This document shows, one piece after another, positions 45,900-58,290 of a DNA stretch of 64,000 bases. The notes under the pieces are model-generated. The model was not told where the DNA came from. It was given only the letters and a program-made list of their open reading frames with translations, and did not search any database. The translations under genes were made by a program, and so were the position numbers. Position 1 is the stretch's first letter, and every line of letters starts with the position of its first letter. Origin of the DNA: Clitoria ternatea (lineage: Eukaryota > Streptophyta > Magnoliopsida > Fabales > Fabaceae); assembly GCA_037962975.1 (NCBI GenBank), contig CM075669.1, positions 106,966,501 through 107,030,500 on the forward strand, given 5' to 3'.

Positions 45900-47170
45900 C
45901 AGTCTCTAGCTAGACATCCTGCACATCATAAATCAGTCAAATAACAAATGTTAGTGAGTCTGTTGATCTCACCACCCAGATATAGTTTCAATCTCTGCCT
46001 ATTAACTATCCAACTTCTTTTGGAAGTTGGATCTTCAATTTCAACTGCTCCATAAGATTTAACTTCCTTGATTACAAAAGGGCCTGACCATTTAGATTTC
46101 AATTTACCAGGAAACAGTCTTAATCTTTAATCGAACAATAAAACTTACTGACCTAGTATGAAATGTCTAATTTTAATTTTCTTATCATGGTAAGCTTTCA
46201 CCTTGTTCTTGTAACTTCTAGATGTCTCATAAGCATTATTTCTCATTTATTCCAACTCAAATAACTGCAACTTTCTTTTGTCAGCTGCTGCATTTGGATC
46301 AAAGTTGAGAAATTTTAAAGCCCAATATGCCTTATGTTCCATCTCTACTAGAAGATGACAAGCTTTTCCATAGACCATTTGGAAAGGAGAAAGGCCAATT
46401 GAAGTCTTAAATGTAATTCTGTATGCCCAGAGTGCATTGTTAAGCTTTTGTGACCAATCTTTTCTGGAGGAAGACACAGTCTTTTCCAAAATCCTTTTCA
46501 CTTCTCGATTTGAAATCTCAACCTGTCCATTGGTTTGTGGATGATATGTTGTGGCCACTTTATGTCTCACTCCATAATGTTGTAACACTTTCTGAAGAAC
46601 TTTGTTACAAAAATGTGATCCTCCATCACTGATCAAAGTTCTTGGTGTTTCAAACCTGCAAAAAATATTTTTTTTTTAAGAAATTCACTACACTTTTGGT
46701 GTCAGCATTAGGTAAAGCAATTGCTTCTACCTACTTTGAAACATAATCAACTACCAAAAGAATGTATTGATTGAATTGAGAATAAGGAAAAGGTCCCATG
46801 AAATCAATACACCAACAATCAAATACCTCAACCTCCTGAATGTTTGTGAGAGGCATTTCTTGTCTTTTGTTAACATTACCTGTTTGTTGGTAGTTATCTC
46901 AAGTTTGCACAAACGAGTGAGAATCTTTAAAAATGGAGGGCCAATACAAAACTGATTGCAGAATTTTTGCAGCAGTTCTTTCTCCATTAAAATGTCCTCC
47001 ATAAGGAGATTTATAACAATGCCACAACACATCTTTCTTTTCCCAATCGGGTAAACAACGATGTAACAAATTATCCACACCAATTTTAAATAGATAAGGG
47101 TCATCCCAAACAAAGTATTTTGAATCTTTGAAAAAAAAAATTTCTTTGCTGCCAAGTTAGATCATTTGGA
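45900..47170 (-). pseudogene. Athila-type integrase
   Basis: The zinc-binding module is frameshifted around 46,900-47,100. The core reads DCWCIDFMGPFP near 46,800, then at 46,247-46,636 MISDGGSHFCNKVLQKVLQH with the catalytic Asp, and YHPQTNGQVEISNRE with the catalytic Glu. The C-terminal region continues to about 45,930 (SWIVNRQRLKLYLGG). Frameshifts and stops in the first half make it inactive. The intact enzyme inserts element cDNA. Confidence 0.85.
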
Positions 47171-47269
47171 AGAATTCCTGCTGCTTTAAAATTGGCCATA
47201 TCAGCAAACCATGGCCGTTTTGTTATTTCAAAAAGTTTTTCATCAGGAAATTCTTCTAAGATGTCTTTT

Positions 47270-47513
47270 TCTTTGGCAGTGACCTCATCATTCATTAATC
47301 TAGAAAGATGGTCAGTAACCATATTTTCACTATCATTTTTATCTCTGATTTCAAGATCATATTCTTGAAGGAGTAAAATCCATCAGATTAACCGAGGTTT
47401 AGAATCAGTTTTGGTCAAAAGATACTTGATCGTAGCATAATCAGTGAAAATAATTATTTTTGATCCAATCAAGTATGATCTAAATTTTTCTAAGGCATAC
47501 ACTATGGCTAGCA
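47270..47513 (-). pseudogene. Athila-type RNase H, 5' part cut away
   Basis: The minus strand reads LAIVYALEKFRSYLIGSK, then FTDYATIKYLL and DHLSRL, the second half of an Athila RNase H. One TGA stop sits at the expected Arg codon before W of WILLLQEYDLEI. The domain is cut at 47,514 by the CACTA terminus. The preceding catalytic aspartate and the reverse transcriptase are not in the window. Confidence 0.8.
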
Positions 47514-47514
47514 C

Positions 47515-48480
47515 CACTAAAAAAACCCTAAACATCTACCTCAATTTAGCGACCACCAGAATCCCATCGCTAAATAGCGACCGAGTTAGCGATCACTAGA
47601 AAAAAGGGACCAAGAAAAAGGTTAGCGACTCCATTAGCGACCACAAAAAAAGTGGTCGCTAACAATTGAAATATTTCTTCACTATTACTGTCGCTAACTC
47701 CACCGTCGTCGCTGGAGCGGTCACTAGATTTCACCTCCCTCCATTTTTTGTTTCCCTCCAAGGTTTTTGATGGCGCCAAACCATAGCGACAACCATGACC
47801 GTCGCTGATTTTCCCTCCAAACATTAGCGACGTTGAGGGTTTTGTACTAGGGACGGGTGGTTGGCCGTCGCTATAATTTTCGGTCTTCCCTCCATAATTT
47901 TACTTTGAAGAAAGGAAGGTAGTGACGGTGGGGTGACACCGTCGCTAATGTTCAGGGGAGTAGTGACAAAGTTGTTTTATCGTTGCTACGGAGTTGTTGT
48001 GTCGTCGTTAATGTTTAGGGGAGTAGTGACGGAGTTGTTTTGTCGTCGCTAATGTTCAGGGGAGTAGTGACGGAATTGTTGTTCCGTCGCTATATGTTTT
48101 AATTGTAGTGACATTTTTATCTACGGTTTTTTGCCATCGCTAAGGGTTAGTAATACTCGACCAGAGCCTCTCCCCTAATCATTTGCCCTAACTCTCAATC
48201 CCTCCCTCCTCTGTTTCCCTGAGCCCCTCCAAGTCCCTCCCTTCCTCTGACTTCCTCGACCGGTCTCCCTCCTTCTGTTCCTTCCTCTGGCGGCGGCGCT
48301 GTCTCCCTTCCTTCCTGACGGTGTCTCCCTTCCTTCCAAACCCTATTAGCTTCTCCTCCTTCCTCAAACCCTCTCAGGCATTCCCTTCCCTGTCTTATTT
48401 CCCTCCTTCCCTCCTCTTTCCCCAAACCCTCTCTCATATCCACGGGTTCTATCACCAGTAACTGACCAACTCTTTCATGT
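47515..48480 (+). mobile_element. CACTA (EnSpm-type) transposon end with subterminal repeats
   Basis: It begins CACTAAAAAAACCC inside the Athila RNase H, with CAC as the adjoining trinucleotide. The next 630 bases are packed with TAGCGAC/GTCGCTA words in both directions, the subterminal repeats bound by CACTA transposases. At 47,938-48,095 a unit of about 50 bases with GCTAATGTTCAGGGGAGTAG occurs three times. A C/T-rich leader (48,150-48,440) and a donor-like ATG/TAAGC near 48,479 follow, as at the start of a CACTA gene. No transposase or opposite end (TAGTG) lies in the window. Confidence 0.7.
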
Positions 48481-48663
48481 AAGCTTTTTTCGTGTGACTT
48501 TAGGGATTATGTTGTTGGTTCCTTTTTTGTTTTGCTAAACAAGCGCTGCAATATACTTACCTCATGTTGAGGATAGATAGAAAAGATAGGTTTATCAATT
48601 ACAAATTAATGAAATAAAAGTTATGGTTTGGTTAGTTAACATAGTGAAGTAATAATGAAGTAC

Positions 48664-49026
48664 CTCTAAAAGGTGCAGTGTATCCATTAGTAGCAACTGC
48701 TTCTACTTGAGAGCCACAACATGCTTTTGCAATTGGGAGAGCTCGGTTCTCATGATGTCCTCACATTCCTTTATAGCAGTCTCATTCACACCCTCTTGCA
48801 AAAGCCTCTCCCTCAACATATCCGTGGAAATAACCACCGACAATACCAAAGGTGTAATGATCTCTGCATTTGGCAACCGAGGATACATATCTTTCACTGC
48901 CAGAATTGCCTCCACCCACATTGCTCTGTCTTCCATATTCTCTGCTCTCAAATGCAGCCTCTTCTTTGTCCCCGTGCATACTGAAAACCTCCTCTCATCT
49001 GACTTGTTCTCTCTCACTGAACACAC
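48664..49026 (-). pseudogene. Exon of an oxysterol-binding-protein-related protein (ORP), with premature stop
   Basis: On the minus strand a 3' splice site (TTAACAG) precedes 49,026 and a 5' splice site (GAG/GTACTT) follows 48,664, so this is one 363 bp exon. It encodes the end of a PH domain and linker of plant ORPs: RRFSVCTGTKKRLHLRAE, DRAMWVEAILAVKDMYPR and a helical stretch ending LQKHVVALK. A TAG at 48,703-48,705 stands where related proteins have a Gln, and the frame reopens after it (KQLLLMDTLHLLE). ORPs move sterols and phosphoinositides between membranes. No other ORP exon is visible. It is either a gene remnant or a fragment carried by the adjacent CACTA element. Confidence 0.75.
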
Positions 49027-49074
49027 CTGTTAATAATTACATCAAACTCTATTCCACTCTGATAGAATGCCAAT

Positions 49075-51767
49075 TAAAACATCCTAATTTTTAGGGGGAA
49101 AATTTTTCTCGAATTAATTAGAAAATAACCTGGATCCATAATAAAAACACTCCCCTTATATGAAGATATGAGAGCTGGCCCCATGGCCAAGAAGAAAAAG
49201 AAAAGGAAGGCAAGGGAATTAAAACCATTCACACGGAAGCACCGACAGCGCCTGAGCGAACCACCATACAGCGTACACTCGCTCAAGCGAGACACAAATC
49301 CGCCTGGGCGAGACGCCCAACTCGCTCGGACGAGCACACAATCGCTTGGGCAATACCACGACAAACGCCTTCCAGCAATACACATTCGCTGGAGCGAGTC
49401 CTCCATTCGCTGAAGCAAGAAGCCTCACTCGGCAAAACTACCACTCAGCATCGAGACATCCATACACTTGGTAAATGACTAAGTCCACTCGGGATTCATT
49501 CCTAAGGCCACTCGGTATAAGGGGTTCCAACACTCGGGAAACGACCCCAACACACCTATATTCTATAACATAGTCTCTTATATTTATCCACCAACGTACA
49601 CACCTGATTCACCCGGTAAATGAGGGTTATTTCACTCGGATTCTATAAACTCTCACTCGGAATATTTCCTCCTCAGAACTTATACAAGTTTTCACTCGGA
49701 ATCCGTTAAGCCTATGCGCTCGGGAATCTTTCAACTAAGTTACTCACCAGAATGTCATCGAAGGGAACTCCCCTAAGAGTTCGTCTAAGAGTTCTTCTCT
49801 CGGAAGGAACTCATACAAATGAATCTCGGTCGACTTTTATACCTACTTTTACTCGGGAATACTCAGACTTATATTCACTCGGGGAGTAGTAACTAACTCA
49901 CTCGGAACCACTCAGCCAATTCAGCCTCTCAACACTTGGAATAAATTATTATCTTCCCTTTCCCCAACAACCACTCAGCTCCGCTACTGCCCGTAGACAC
50001 ACTAACCTCCTACGCTCGTAAGGTATACTCGTACATCCATATTTCCCGCTCGGGCGTCACCTACAGTATAGAAGAACACACGACATATATATATATAGGG
50101 AAGCATTTAAATAATTACAAGAGTTCATCATGTCCTCTGTCACCCGAAGGTGTTCAAGTTCTAACGTAAAGGCTAAAACCAAAATATAAGCCGACCAAGG
50201 CTTAACAGGACCTTACACACAGTATATACATATATACATATATTTAAAAGCACTCGGCTGTTTCGTTCTGCACTCAGCTCCTCCTTCATGCTTCATTCCG
50301 AGAGATGTTCACTGAAAAATGTAGCCACTGCAGGGGTGAGCTTTTTACATGTAAAATGACAATCAAGGACTCGGTATCAGTGTCAGTACACACACTTACT
50401 TTCATTCAATCGTCTTCAGGTTAACTAAGGCCATGCCAGTCAGAATAACATCTATAACATACATACTACGTCTAGTTTATCTTCACACATACATACACAT
50501 GCATCCACACACTCAGAAATCATTCATAACACCCAACACATACTATGCGTACTACCCTAATCAACCTCATATCTACATGCATGCCTGCGGATCCGACTCG
50601 AGTAATGACTTTCAGTTACAGTTCCCCCCTTACTGGCCCCTCGTCCTTCAGCTCTTCCCGCGTGGTACCGACCTCCCATTGGCGTCTCGAGACTCCTCTC
50701 TAGCTCCTATGGCTACCACGAGCCCCTTCAGGATCTAGCCAAGGCCTGTAGCTGGAAGTCATTCCCTCGGGGCTCTTGACCTTCCACGGGTCACCCCATT
50801 CTTACACATGCAGCTAATGCATTTACCAGCAAGCATCATCACACAACCGATACCTCCTTCGCAACCATTAAGTAAGAACAGATTCAACACAGTCTTTATA
50901 TTTGTTTTATCAGTCACACCAATATGTACCACAATCGGATAATCAAGTAATAGCATCTGACAAATCAACTATCGAGTACACATTCATATTCTCACAGTGT
51001 TAACAGAGATAAAACCATGCATTTCATTCGTCATTACTCAAGGCCGACAGACTACACTACTACCATCTTGATTACATGCAATTGTTGTATAACCACTGTA
51101 ATACACACGGAATCCAGAATCATCAATCATGCATAAGATCCAGTCGTTATAAACACATACACACACACACACTCAAAGCAGTACATTCATCCGGTACCGT
51201 TCGTGGACCATGCATTTGACATACAAGCGCCCCCTACCTACAGAAGGAACTCAAGAAGTTTTTCTGCTCTCGACGTTGGGTCTGACGCCCTTCTTCTGAT
51301 TCGTTCGGTCTTCCTTCGCTCCGTCGTACTCTACACTCGGTTCGGGAATGGAGCGTTGTTCTTCCTCTGCCTCAACGATCGTCCTTCACCAATTTGAGGG
51401 GCTCTGACCTTCCTCTAGCACCGTCGTCGTGATCTCCGGAAGCGAAGGGCAAGAACAAAAAGGAGGATGGAGGTGAAGAAGAAAAGAGAGAATGAAGTAG
51501 TGGGAAAAAGGATGAGTATTCACGGTGGTACAGGGCATATATATACATGCGAAGGGAAGGAAGTGGGATGGGAAAACGTGAGTCGCAGCCCACTCACGTA
51601 ACTCGCCAATCACAAACAGCCATCTTTCACCAACTCAGCCTTAATTAACTTGTCATTATTCCTTAAGCTAATCTGATTATAATTAACAATTAACTTCTTA
51701 CTTTTGAATCAAAATCTTAATGGTTTATTTTTCATTCGGCATTTAGCTTTAAAATTGGGATGTTACA
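49075..51767 (-). mobile_element. 3' LTR of element T
   Basis: On the minus strand it starts TGTAACATCC at 51,767. At 49,075 the end is TA on the plus strand where the other LTR has TG. Features in element sense: TATATATATG at 51,536-51,545, donor CTGTAG/GTAGGGGGCG with GT at 51,236-51,237, the GGGGTGACCCGTGGAAGG block (50,780), CCGAGTGA words (about 49,440-50,300) and CGCTTGAGCG words (49,255-49,440). Confidence 0.95.
49255..49440. repeat. CGCTTGAGCG-type words in the T 3' LTR
   Basis: Words ACTCGCTCAAGCGAGAC, CGCCTGGGCGAG, CTCGCTCGGACGAG, TCGCTTGGGC and TTCGCTGGAGCGAG, about 25-30 bases apart. Each is close to a palindrome of the form CGCT..AGCG. The equivalent cluster in the other LTR is at 58,752-58,925. 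Confidence 0.8.
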
Positions 51768-51780
51768 GTTCTCCCCTACT
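51768..51780 (-). promoter_or_regulatory. Polypurine tract of element T
   Basis: The minus strand reads AGTAGGGGAGAAC directly before the LTR start TGTAACATCC. The text before it, ending in CGAGGACGAAATTC, is the usual end of chromovirus pol. Confidence 0.85.
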
Positions 51781-51816
51781 CAAAAAGAATTTCGTCCTCG
51801 AAATTCAGTCGGTAAC

Positions 51817-52529
51817 TCACACGAAATTCAGTCGGTAACTCACCTTAGTAAATAACTCGGGGTACTGCTGTCTCATGGCGTCTTCGTGTTCCCAGGTACA
51901 AGAGGTAGTCCTGCCTTGCTGCCACTCTACTTCAACCAGTTGTACGTTCTTGCTCCTCAACCGCTTTACCGATCCGTCCACGATTCTGATCGGTATAGTC
52001 ATAGTGGTCAGGTCCTCCTTGATTTCCACTTCGTTATCAGGCATTATGTGGTTCGGGGCATGCAGACACTTTTTTAGTTGAGACACATGAAACACGTTGT
52101 GCAATCGGGATAAGTGGGTCAGTAGTGCTATACGATATGCCATGGAGCCGACTCGTTCTAACACCTCATAAGGCCCAATGTATCGAGGGCTCAACTTTCT
52201 GCTCTTTAAGGCTCGCCCGATCCCTTTACTCGGTGAAGTCCTTAAAAATACCTTGTCTCCGACTGAAAACTCTAATGGTCTGGTTCGTTTGTCATGGTAG
52301 CTCTTCTGCTTGTCCTGAGACGCCTTCATTCTTTCCTTTATCACCCGGATCTGTTCTGATGTTTGCTTTATAATTTCGGGTCCCAATAGCAGACTCTCAC
52401 CGGTCTCCGACCAACAAAGTGGGGTTCGGCATCTTCGTCCATATAGTGCTTCGTAGGGTGCCATACCAATACTGTTGTGGTGACTGTTATTGTATGTAAA
52501 CTCAATCAAGGGAAGGTACTGTTCCCAAT
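51817..52529 (-). pseudogene. Element T: integrase C-terminus and chromodomain-like tail
   Basis: Continues pol after the nested LTR: WEQYLPLIEFTYNNS, MAPYEALYGRRCRTPLCW, the GDKVFLRTSP core of the C-terminal domain and a tail with VQLVEVEW and CTWEHEDAMRQQYPELF, the pattern of a degenerate chromodomain. The stop at 51,817 comes early because a segment of about 23 bases containing GAAATTCAGTCGGTAACTCA is duplicated (51,799-51,845). This replaces the usual last residues. Confidence 0.9.
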
Positions 52530-54555
52530 TGATAAGTGATTTAGAACACAATAAATTAGATTTAATTTATTTAAGATTTTAAATCATTTTACACTATATT
52601 TCCCTAATGTTCATGATTTATGCTTTCTTTCCACTGTATTCTGCTCAGGTATTTTTATTTTGCAGGAATTGATATAATTGAGACTATTAAGGACATATTT
52701 TTGGAATAAATACATGCAAGGAAAAATGGATGACAAAAATTCATATTTTTGAAAATGGTTTCATGCTATTAAATTTTTACAAATTTGGAAAATAATTTTA
52801 AACTCTTTTTTTACATTAACTTCAAAGCTTGAAAAGTTTATAGAAATTTTTTTTTTATGTAAGCTTTGAGATTTCCATTTGTAAAAATTTAATATAATAA
52901 AAAAGAGCCAATGTTCATGCAATGAAGGAAATACCAAGTTTTTAAATTTTTACTTCAAATAGTTTCATGACAATTTTGGTTCCATTTTTGCCTAAGTATT
53001 TTCATATTTTAGTGCATCTCCAAAGGTAAGAAAAATGCTTCAATTTGTTAAATAAACATGATATGAAAGTGCAGAATTTTGTTTCTTCCTTAATTTCAAG
53101 ACTATGTCCCACCAAATAGTTTCAAGTCAACAAATTCATCCAATTTGGCAAGGCATTTACGTTTTTGGCTTCTTGAAGGAAAGGAATTTGCTTCATTTAT
53201 TTATTTTACCATGGTCCACAAGTGCTGAATTTTTCCTTCATAATTTCAAGAAGGTACCCCACCATGATTAACAAAGCAAACAAGGCCTCCAAATCATGCA
53301 AAGAAGTCACGGTTATACCACTTCAAAAGCAAGGAAATTTGGTTTTTAAAATTCAGCACTAATGCATCAATTTGGCAACCATTTGGACGGTCACATGGTG
53401 CTTCTTTTCCACCATCAATTGCTACATTTAAAGTGCATAAAACAGCCAAGAAACAGCCCCCCTTTGCCAACGTGAATTGTATCAAAATAATGGACATATT
53501 GCTTTTCATTTTGTATAATTAATTGGCTCCATAATGCAGAATTTTTTATGCAGAATTTTTGCTTTCTAAACACTATAAATAGGCCTTAATTCTAAGTGTT
53601 TAGACACACCAATTCACTCCAAGAACATCTTGGGTAGTTCCTAAGTTAAGAGACACAAATCTGAATTTTTACATTCAGAAAACAGTGGGAAACAGCAGAA
53701 ATTACGACGGGAAAAGCAGTGGTGGAATTACTTCCGGGCTTTTTGGAGAAACCCGTAGGTCTTTCTTTTACTGTATCATGTGTTGTATGCTTTGTTATTC
53801 TTTCACTATGTGTATGAATTTGAGTTACTTTATGGGTAACTAAATTAATTATCTTGGGATTTTAGGGGTGTGACAATATTTTGTGTTAATGTTATTTTGA
53901 CTTTGATTTAAATAAATTTCTGTTTTCCATTTAGTTCAAATTATGCTCAATGCTCTTAGTGATTCCTAACAAGAACCTAAGTGATAAAATTGTATACTTA
54001 CGGGTATATTAGTAAAATTAAGTAATTAATAAAATCGAAAGATTTATTGTTACTGGAAAGCTTTTAAACTAAGCCTAAGATTTTGAAATACTTTTTGTGA
54101 CCTCGGTAAAACCGTGAAAGTAATCAAAATCTTTTGGGGAATTTTAAAAAGGGATTTTCACAAAACGGTAATGGGCCTTTTCTAAGGATTAAGCAGCGCT
54201 TTCCATAGGTTAGGTACATTAATAGGATTCCGAGAGGAACATATTAATTAGCTTAAGGAAAATCCGCCTTGGAAAATTTAATTTGATTCTTATTTATGAA
54301 AAGTTAAAATTCATTAACATAAAATAGAGTCTTGATCCCCCGAAATCCCAAGATACTCTCAACTCTGATTTTTAAGTGTCAAGTAAATTTTATTTCTGAA
54401 TTTATTTTTAATTTGTGTTTTATTTTACAAAAACATTAAAAATCAATTGTGTGGATAATCAAATTTTGATATGCCGGTACTTTGAAAACAGTCCCTGTGG
54501 ATACGATAATCTTTTATATCACGCGACATAACCCGTGCGCTTGCGGGCCCTGTCA
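52530..54555 (+). mobile_element. Solo LTR nested in the integrase of element T
   Basis: It begins TGATAAGTGATT and ends GGGCCCTGTCA, flanked by a perfect CCAAT duplication (52,525-52,529; 54,556-54,560). Removing it restores the integrase frame across the codons for GDW and EQYLPL. CCCTGTGGATACGATA near 54,493 is the motif common before gypsy LTR ends, and CTATAAATAG at 53,573-53,582 is the likely TATA box. It has no coding capacity; the short open frame at 53,294 is not convincing. Confidence 0.9.
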
Positions 54556-57500
54556 CCAATCTCCACTGTGCTCCAACACACACGCCCTTAGCAGGTCTTC
54601 CAAGCTTTGAATCGTTCGCTCGGATTGTCCATCCGATTGAGGTTGGTAAGCGGAACTAAGCCAAAGTTTCGTGCCCATTTCCTGGTGCAGGCTGGTCCAA
54701 AACCGGGACGTGAACCTAGGATCCCTATCTGATACGATAGAAGTCGGTATACCATGCAGTCGGACAATTTCTTGAATGTAAATTCGTGCTAACCTATGCA
54801 TCGGGTACTTCATGTTCACAGGCAGGAAGTGTGCACTCTTCGTCAGTCGGTCAATAATGACCCAAATTGCATCATGGCCTGCTCAGTTTCTTGGCAACCC
54901 CATGACAAAGTCCATAGCAATTGAGTCCCATTTCCACACGGGAATCTCCAGGGGCTGCAATGCACCATACGGCTTCTGGTGCTCGACCTTCAACTTTTGA
55001 CAGGTAATACACCGAGCCACGTATTCTGCCACATCCCTCTTTAGTCCGGGCCACCAGAACTGTGTTCTCAGGTCATGGTACATCTTTGTGGTACCCGGGT
55101 GGATACTTAACAAGCTCTTGTGAGCCTCATCAAGCACCATTCTCCTCAATTCTCCTCCACCCGGCACGTATATTCTATTTCTTACTCGGAAGATTCCATC
55201 CGTTCCCTCGGTCAAGGACAAATCCTTACCTTTGGTCTGAGTCTCCTTCATCTCGGCCAAGTAGGAATCCGACTGCTGCTGCTCGTACACAGATTTCAAG
55301 AAGTCATTGGCAATCCTCAGCGTTTCGATCGTTATTTTCTGAGATGAGGGGATGTCAACATGTAAGTTCATGTCTCGAAACTGTTCCAATAGTTCTACCT
55401 CCTTCACCATCATCACTGCTACATGAAGGGATTTCTGACTCAATGCGTCGGCAACAACGTTTGCCTTGCCCGGGTGGTACTTTAGCTCGAAATCATAATC
55501 CTTTAGAAATTCCATCCATCTCCTCTGCCTTATGTTTAACTCCTTCTGGTCGAATAAGTATTTGAGGCTCTTGTGATCACTGTATACTTCAAATCTGGAC
55601 CCGAACAAATAATGCCTCCAGATTTTTAACACGAACACCACAGCTGCCAATTCCAAGTCGTGGGTCGGATAATGCTGCTCGTGAGGTCTCAATTGCCGAG
55701 AGGCATACGCTATCACCCGGTCTTTCTGCATTAGCACGCATCCTAACCCGAGTCCTGATGCATCACAATAAACCACGAAGCTCTTTTGCAAGTCAGGTAA
55801 TGCCAACACTGGGGCAGTCGTCAACTTGTCTTTCAGCCCTCGGAAACTGCTTTCGCACTCGGAACTCCACAAGAAGGGAATGTTTTTCCGAGTCAACTTA
55901 GTTAGTGGCAAAGCCAACTTAGAAAAACCCTCAATGAACCTCCTATAATAACCTGCCAGGCCCATGAAGCTCCTTATCTCTGAGACCGACTTGGGTCTCT
56001 CCCATGCCATTATAGCTGTCACCTTCGCAGGGTCCACCGAGACACCTTCCTCGGAAATCACATGTCCGAGGAAATGGATTTTATCCATCCAGAAATCGCA
56101 CTTTGAAAGCTTCGTAAACAGCTGCTTCTCCCTTAACACTTGAAGTACCGCTCGGAGGTGTCCTTCATGCTCCTCAGGAGTCTTCGAGTAGACTAAGATA
56201 TCATCGATGAAGATTACTACGAATCGGTCTAGATATAGGTGGAATATGCTGTTCATGTAATTCATGAAGACAGCAGGGGCATTTGTCACACCGAACAGCA
56301 TCACTACATACTCGTAGTGACCATACCGAGTCCTAAAGGCAGTCTTTGGGATATCCGAGTCCTTCACTCGGATTTGGTGGTATCCCGATCGCAGGTCAAT
56401 CTTTGAGAAGACTGAGGCTCCACGCAGTTGGTCGATTAAGTCATCGATTCGGGGCAATGGGTATCGGTTCTTAATCGTGAGTTTGTTTAGCTGTCGGTAA
56501 TCTATACAGAGTCTCATGCTGCCATCCTTCTTCTTAACAAGTAGCACAGGTGCGCCCCATGGTGATACGCTCGGTCTAATGAATTGTTTTCTGAGTAACT
56601 CATCTACTTGCTTCTTCAACTCGGCCAATTCAGTTGGGGATACTCTATAAGGTGCACTGGAGACTAGCTTGGCTCCAGGAATCAAGTCTATAGAGAATTC
56701 AACTTCTCTATTGGGAGGGACACTCGGTACGTCCTCGGGAAACACGTCTGGGAATTCACAGACAGTCGGGATTTTGTTCACTCGGGTTTTGCTTTCACCC
56801 TCGGTTAAACAAAGCATCATAAACAGTTGAGCTATACCTTGTGCCGTGTCGTCCTTATTGTGCTGTCTCGGGAAGATTATCCTTCGGTTTCTACAACCCA
56901 CTAACACCTTGTTGGCTGAAAGCCAATCTATGCCGAGCACGATATCAAGGCCCTTCAAAGGCACACACACAAGATCGAAGGTAAAACTCCGATCGTCCAA
57001 CACAAACGTTATATCCTTACACATTGTTGATGTCAACACCTTAGGGCCAGTTGGGTTGGTTACTTCCAAAATCCGATCCATATCCACAGTCGGTAATTGC
57101 AGTCGTCTCACACACTCATCAGCTACGAAGGAGTGGGTGGCTCCAGAATCAAAAATTACATTAAGTGTATATTTACCGAGTAGGCACTTACTCTGTACCA
57201 AGTCATTCGCCTGTGCCGCATCTTCCGCGTTGATTGCGTAAACTCTTCTAGCAGTTGGTTGATCAGCGTCTCTCTTCCGGTTATTTGGGGCAAACATCAT
57301 ATTCCCTCTGGCTCTGCTGCCTCTGCCGCTCGGTCCTTGGTTATCGTTCCCTCGGTTTCTCTCTTGGAAACCTCCATGACATGCATTGGGGTTTGCTTGA
57401 CGAAGTTGGGGGCAGTCGGGGCGAATGTGCCCCTTCTCCTGGCAATGAAAGCACTTGACCTCTGTACTATTGCAATTCTGAGCAAAGTGGTCACCCCCAC

Positions 57501-58290
57501 ATTTAAAACACTTGCCATACTTTGGTCGTCCACTCATCTGTCTCCCTTGGTTACTGCGATCTTGATATCTGGTAAAGGGTCCATTTCTTCCCACGTTTCC
57601 TGGCCTCTTGAAACGTGACTGCTGAGGCCTCAAGTAATGGTTGGCTCTGCTACTCTGGCCTGAGTGGGCTTTGTCATCTTCTTCAAATATCCTACATTTG
57701 TTCACCAATGTAGGAAAACTCCTGATCTCTTGATATTTGCAGGCCCTCTTAATATCTGATCTCAACCCATTTTCAAATTTAAGGCACTTGGAGCTCTCCA
57801 TCCCTGGTTGTTGGAAAGGTGGGTAGAATAGGCACAGCTCTTCGAACCTAGTCGCATACTCTTCCATAGTCATGGAGCCCTGCTTCAACTCCATAAACTC
57901 CAACTTCTTCCGACTCCTTACTGTGTCGGGGAAATACTTCTCTAAGAAGCATGTCTTGAAATCGTTCCATGTCAGCTGAGCATCATCATCAGGGAATCGG
58001 TTTCTGGCTATCTTCCACCAATTCTCCGCTTTATCTCGCAGCATATACACTGCACATTCCACCTATTGGGCCTCGGTACAACGAAGACCCCCAAAAATTC
58101 TTTCTAACTCCTGAGTCCATTTAAAAGCTGCCTCCGGGTTACGTCCTCCCTGAAACTCACTCGGCTTCCTCTTCAGGAAACGGTCCAGCACGTGGCCATC
58201 CTCAGCTCGAGTCTGGCCCTGCCTCTCAAACACGTCCGTAAAGCGTTGGAATGCTGTGGCTATAGCCTCCATGCTTTGGCGATGCGTCAT
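54556..58290 (-). pseudogene. Element T: gag-pol polyprotein (two in-frame stops)
   Basis: A start at 58,290 (MTHRQSMEAIATAFQRF) lies about 265 bases after the primer-binding site. A TAG at 58,063-58,065 and a TGA at 54,883-54,885 are the only breaks in one frame. Residues are counted from the GTG at 58,062 on the 1059-codon central piece: Gag core 1-110; zinc knuckles at Cys185-Cys197 and Cys204-Cys217; protease DSGATHS at 305; reverse transcriptase 480-680 with catalytic FIDD at 618-621; RNase H with Asp767, Glu804, Asp829 and Asp872; integrase zinc site His981, His988, Cys1018 and Cys1021; and the first integrase Asp at 1051. The integrase core continues after the TGA to the nested LTR, with VSDRDPRF and the catalytic Glu in SDGQSERTIQSLED. 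The two stops and the nested LTR rule out full-length product unless stops are read through. Confidence 0.95.

Larger units (their letters stand above)
39490..47514 (-). mobile_element. Athila-type gypsy element, 5' part missing
   Basis: On the minus strand, from high to low coordinates: RNase H, integrase, an ORF in the env position, polypurine tract and 3' LTR. This order and the integrase text (VYGKACHL.VEMEHKAYWAL) are typical of the Athila/Tat group. The reverse transcriptase, protease, gag and 5' LTR are absent because the CACTA end at 47,515 breaks the RNase H domain. A solo LTR is nested at 44,399-45,679. Confidence 0.8.

Noticed and set aside
48195..48455. Arg/Glu/Gly-rich 86-codon minus-strand frame
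   Set aside because: It is the complement of the C/T-rich leader next to the CACTA end.
54872..58062. Plus-strand open frames opposite pol (for example 55,062-55,565 and 56,846-57,241)
   Set aside because: They are shadows of the strongly conserved gag-pol frame on the minus strand.
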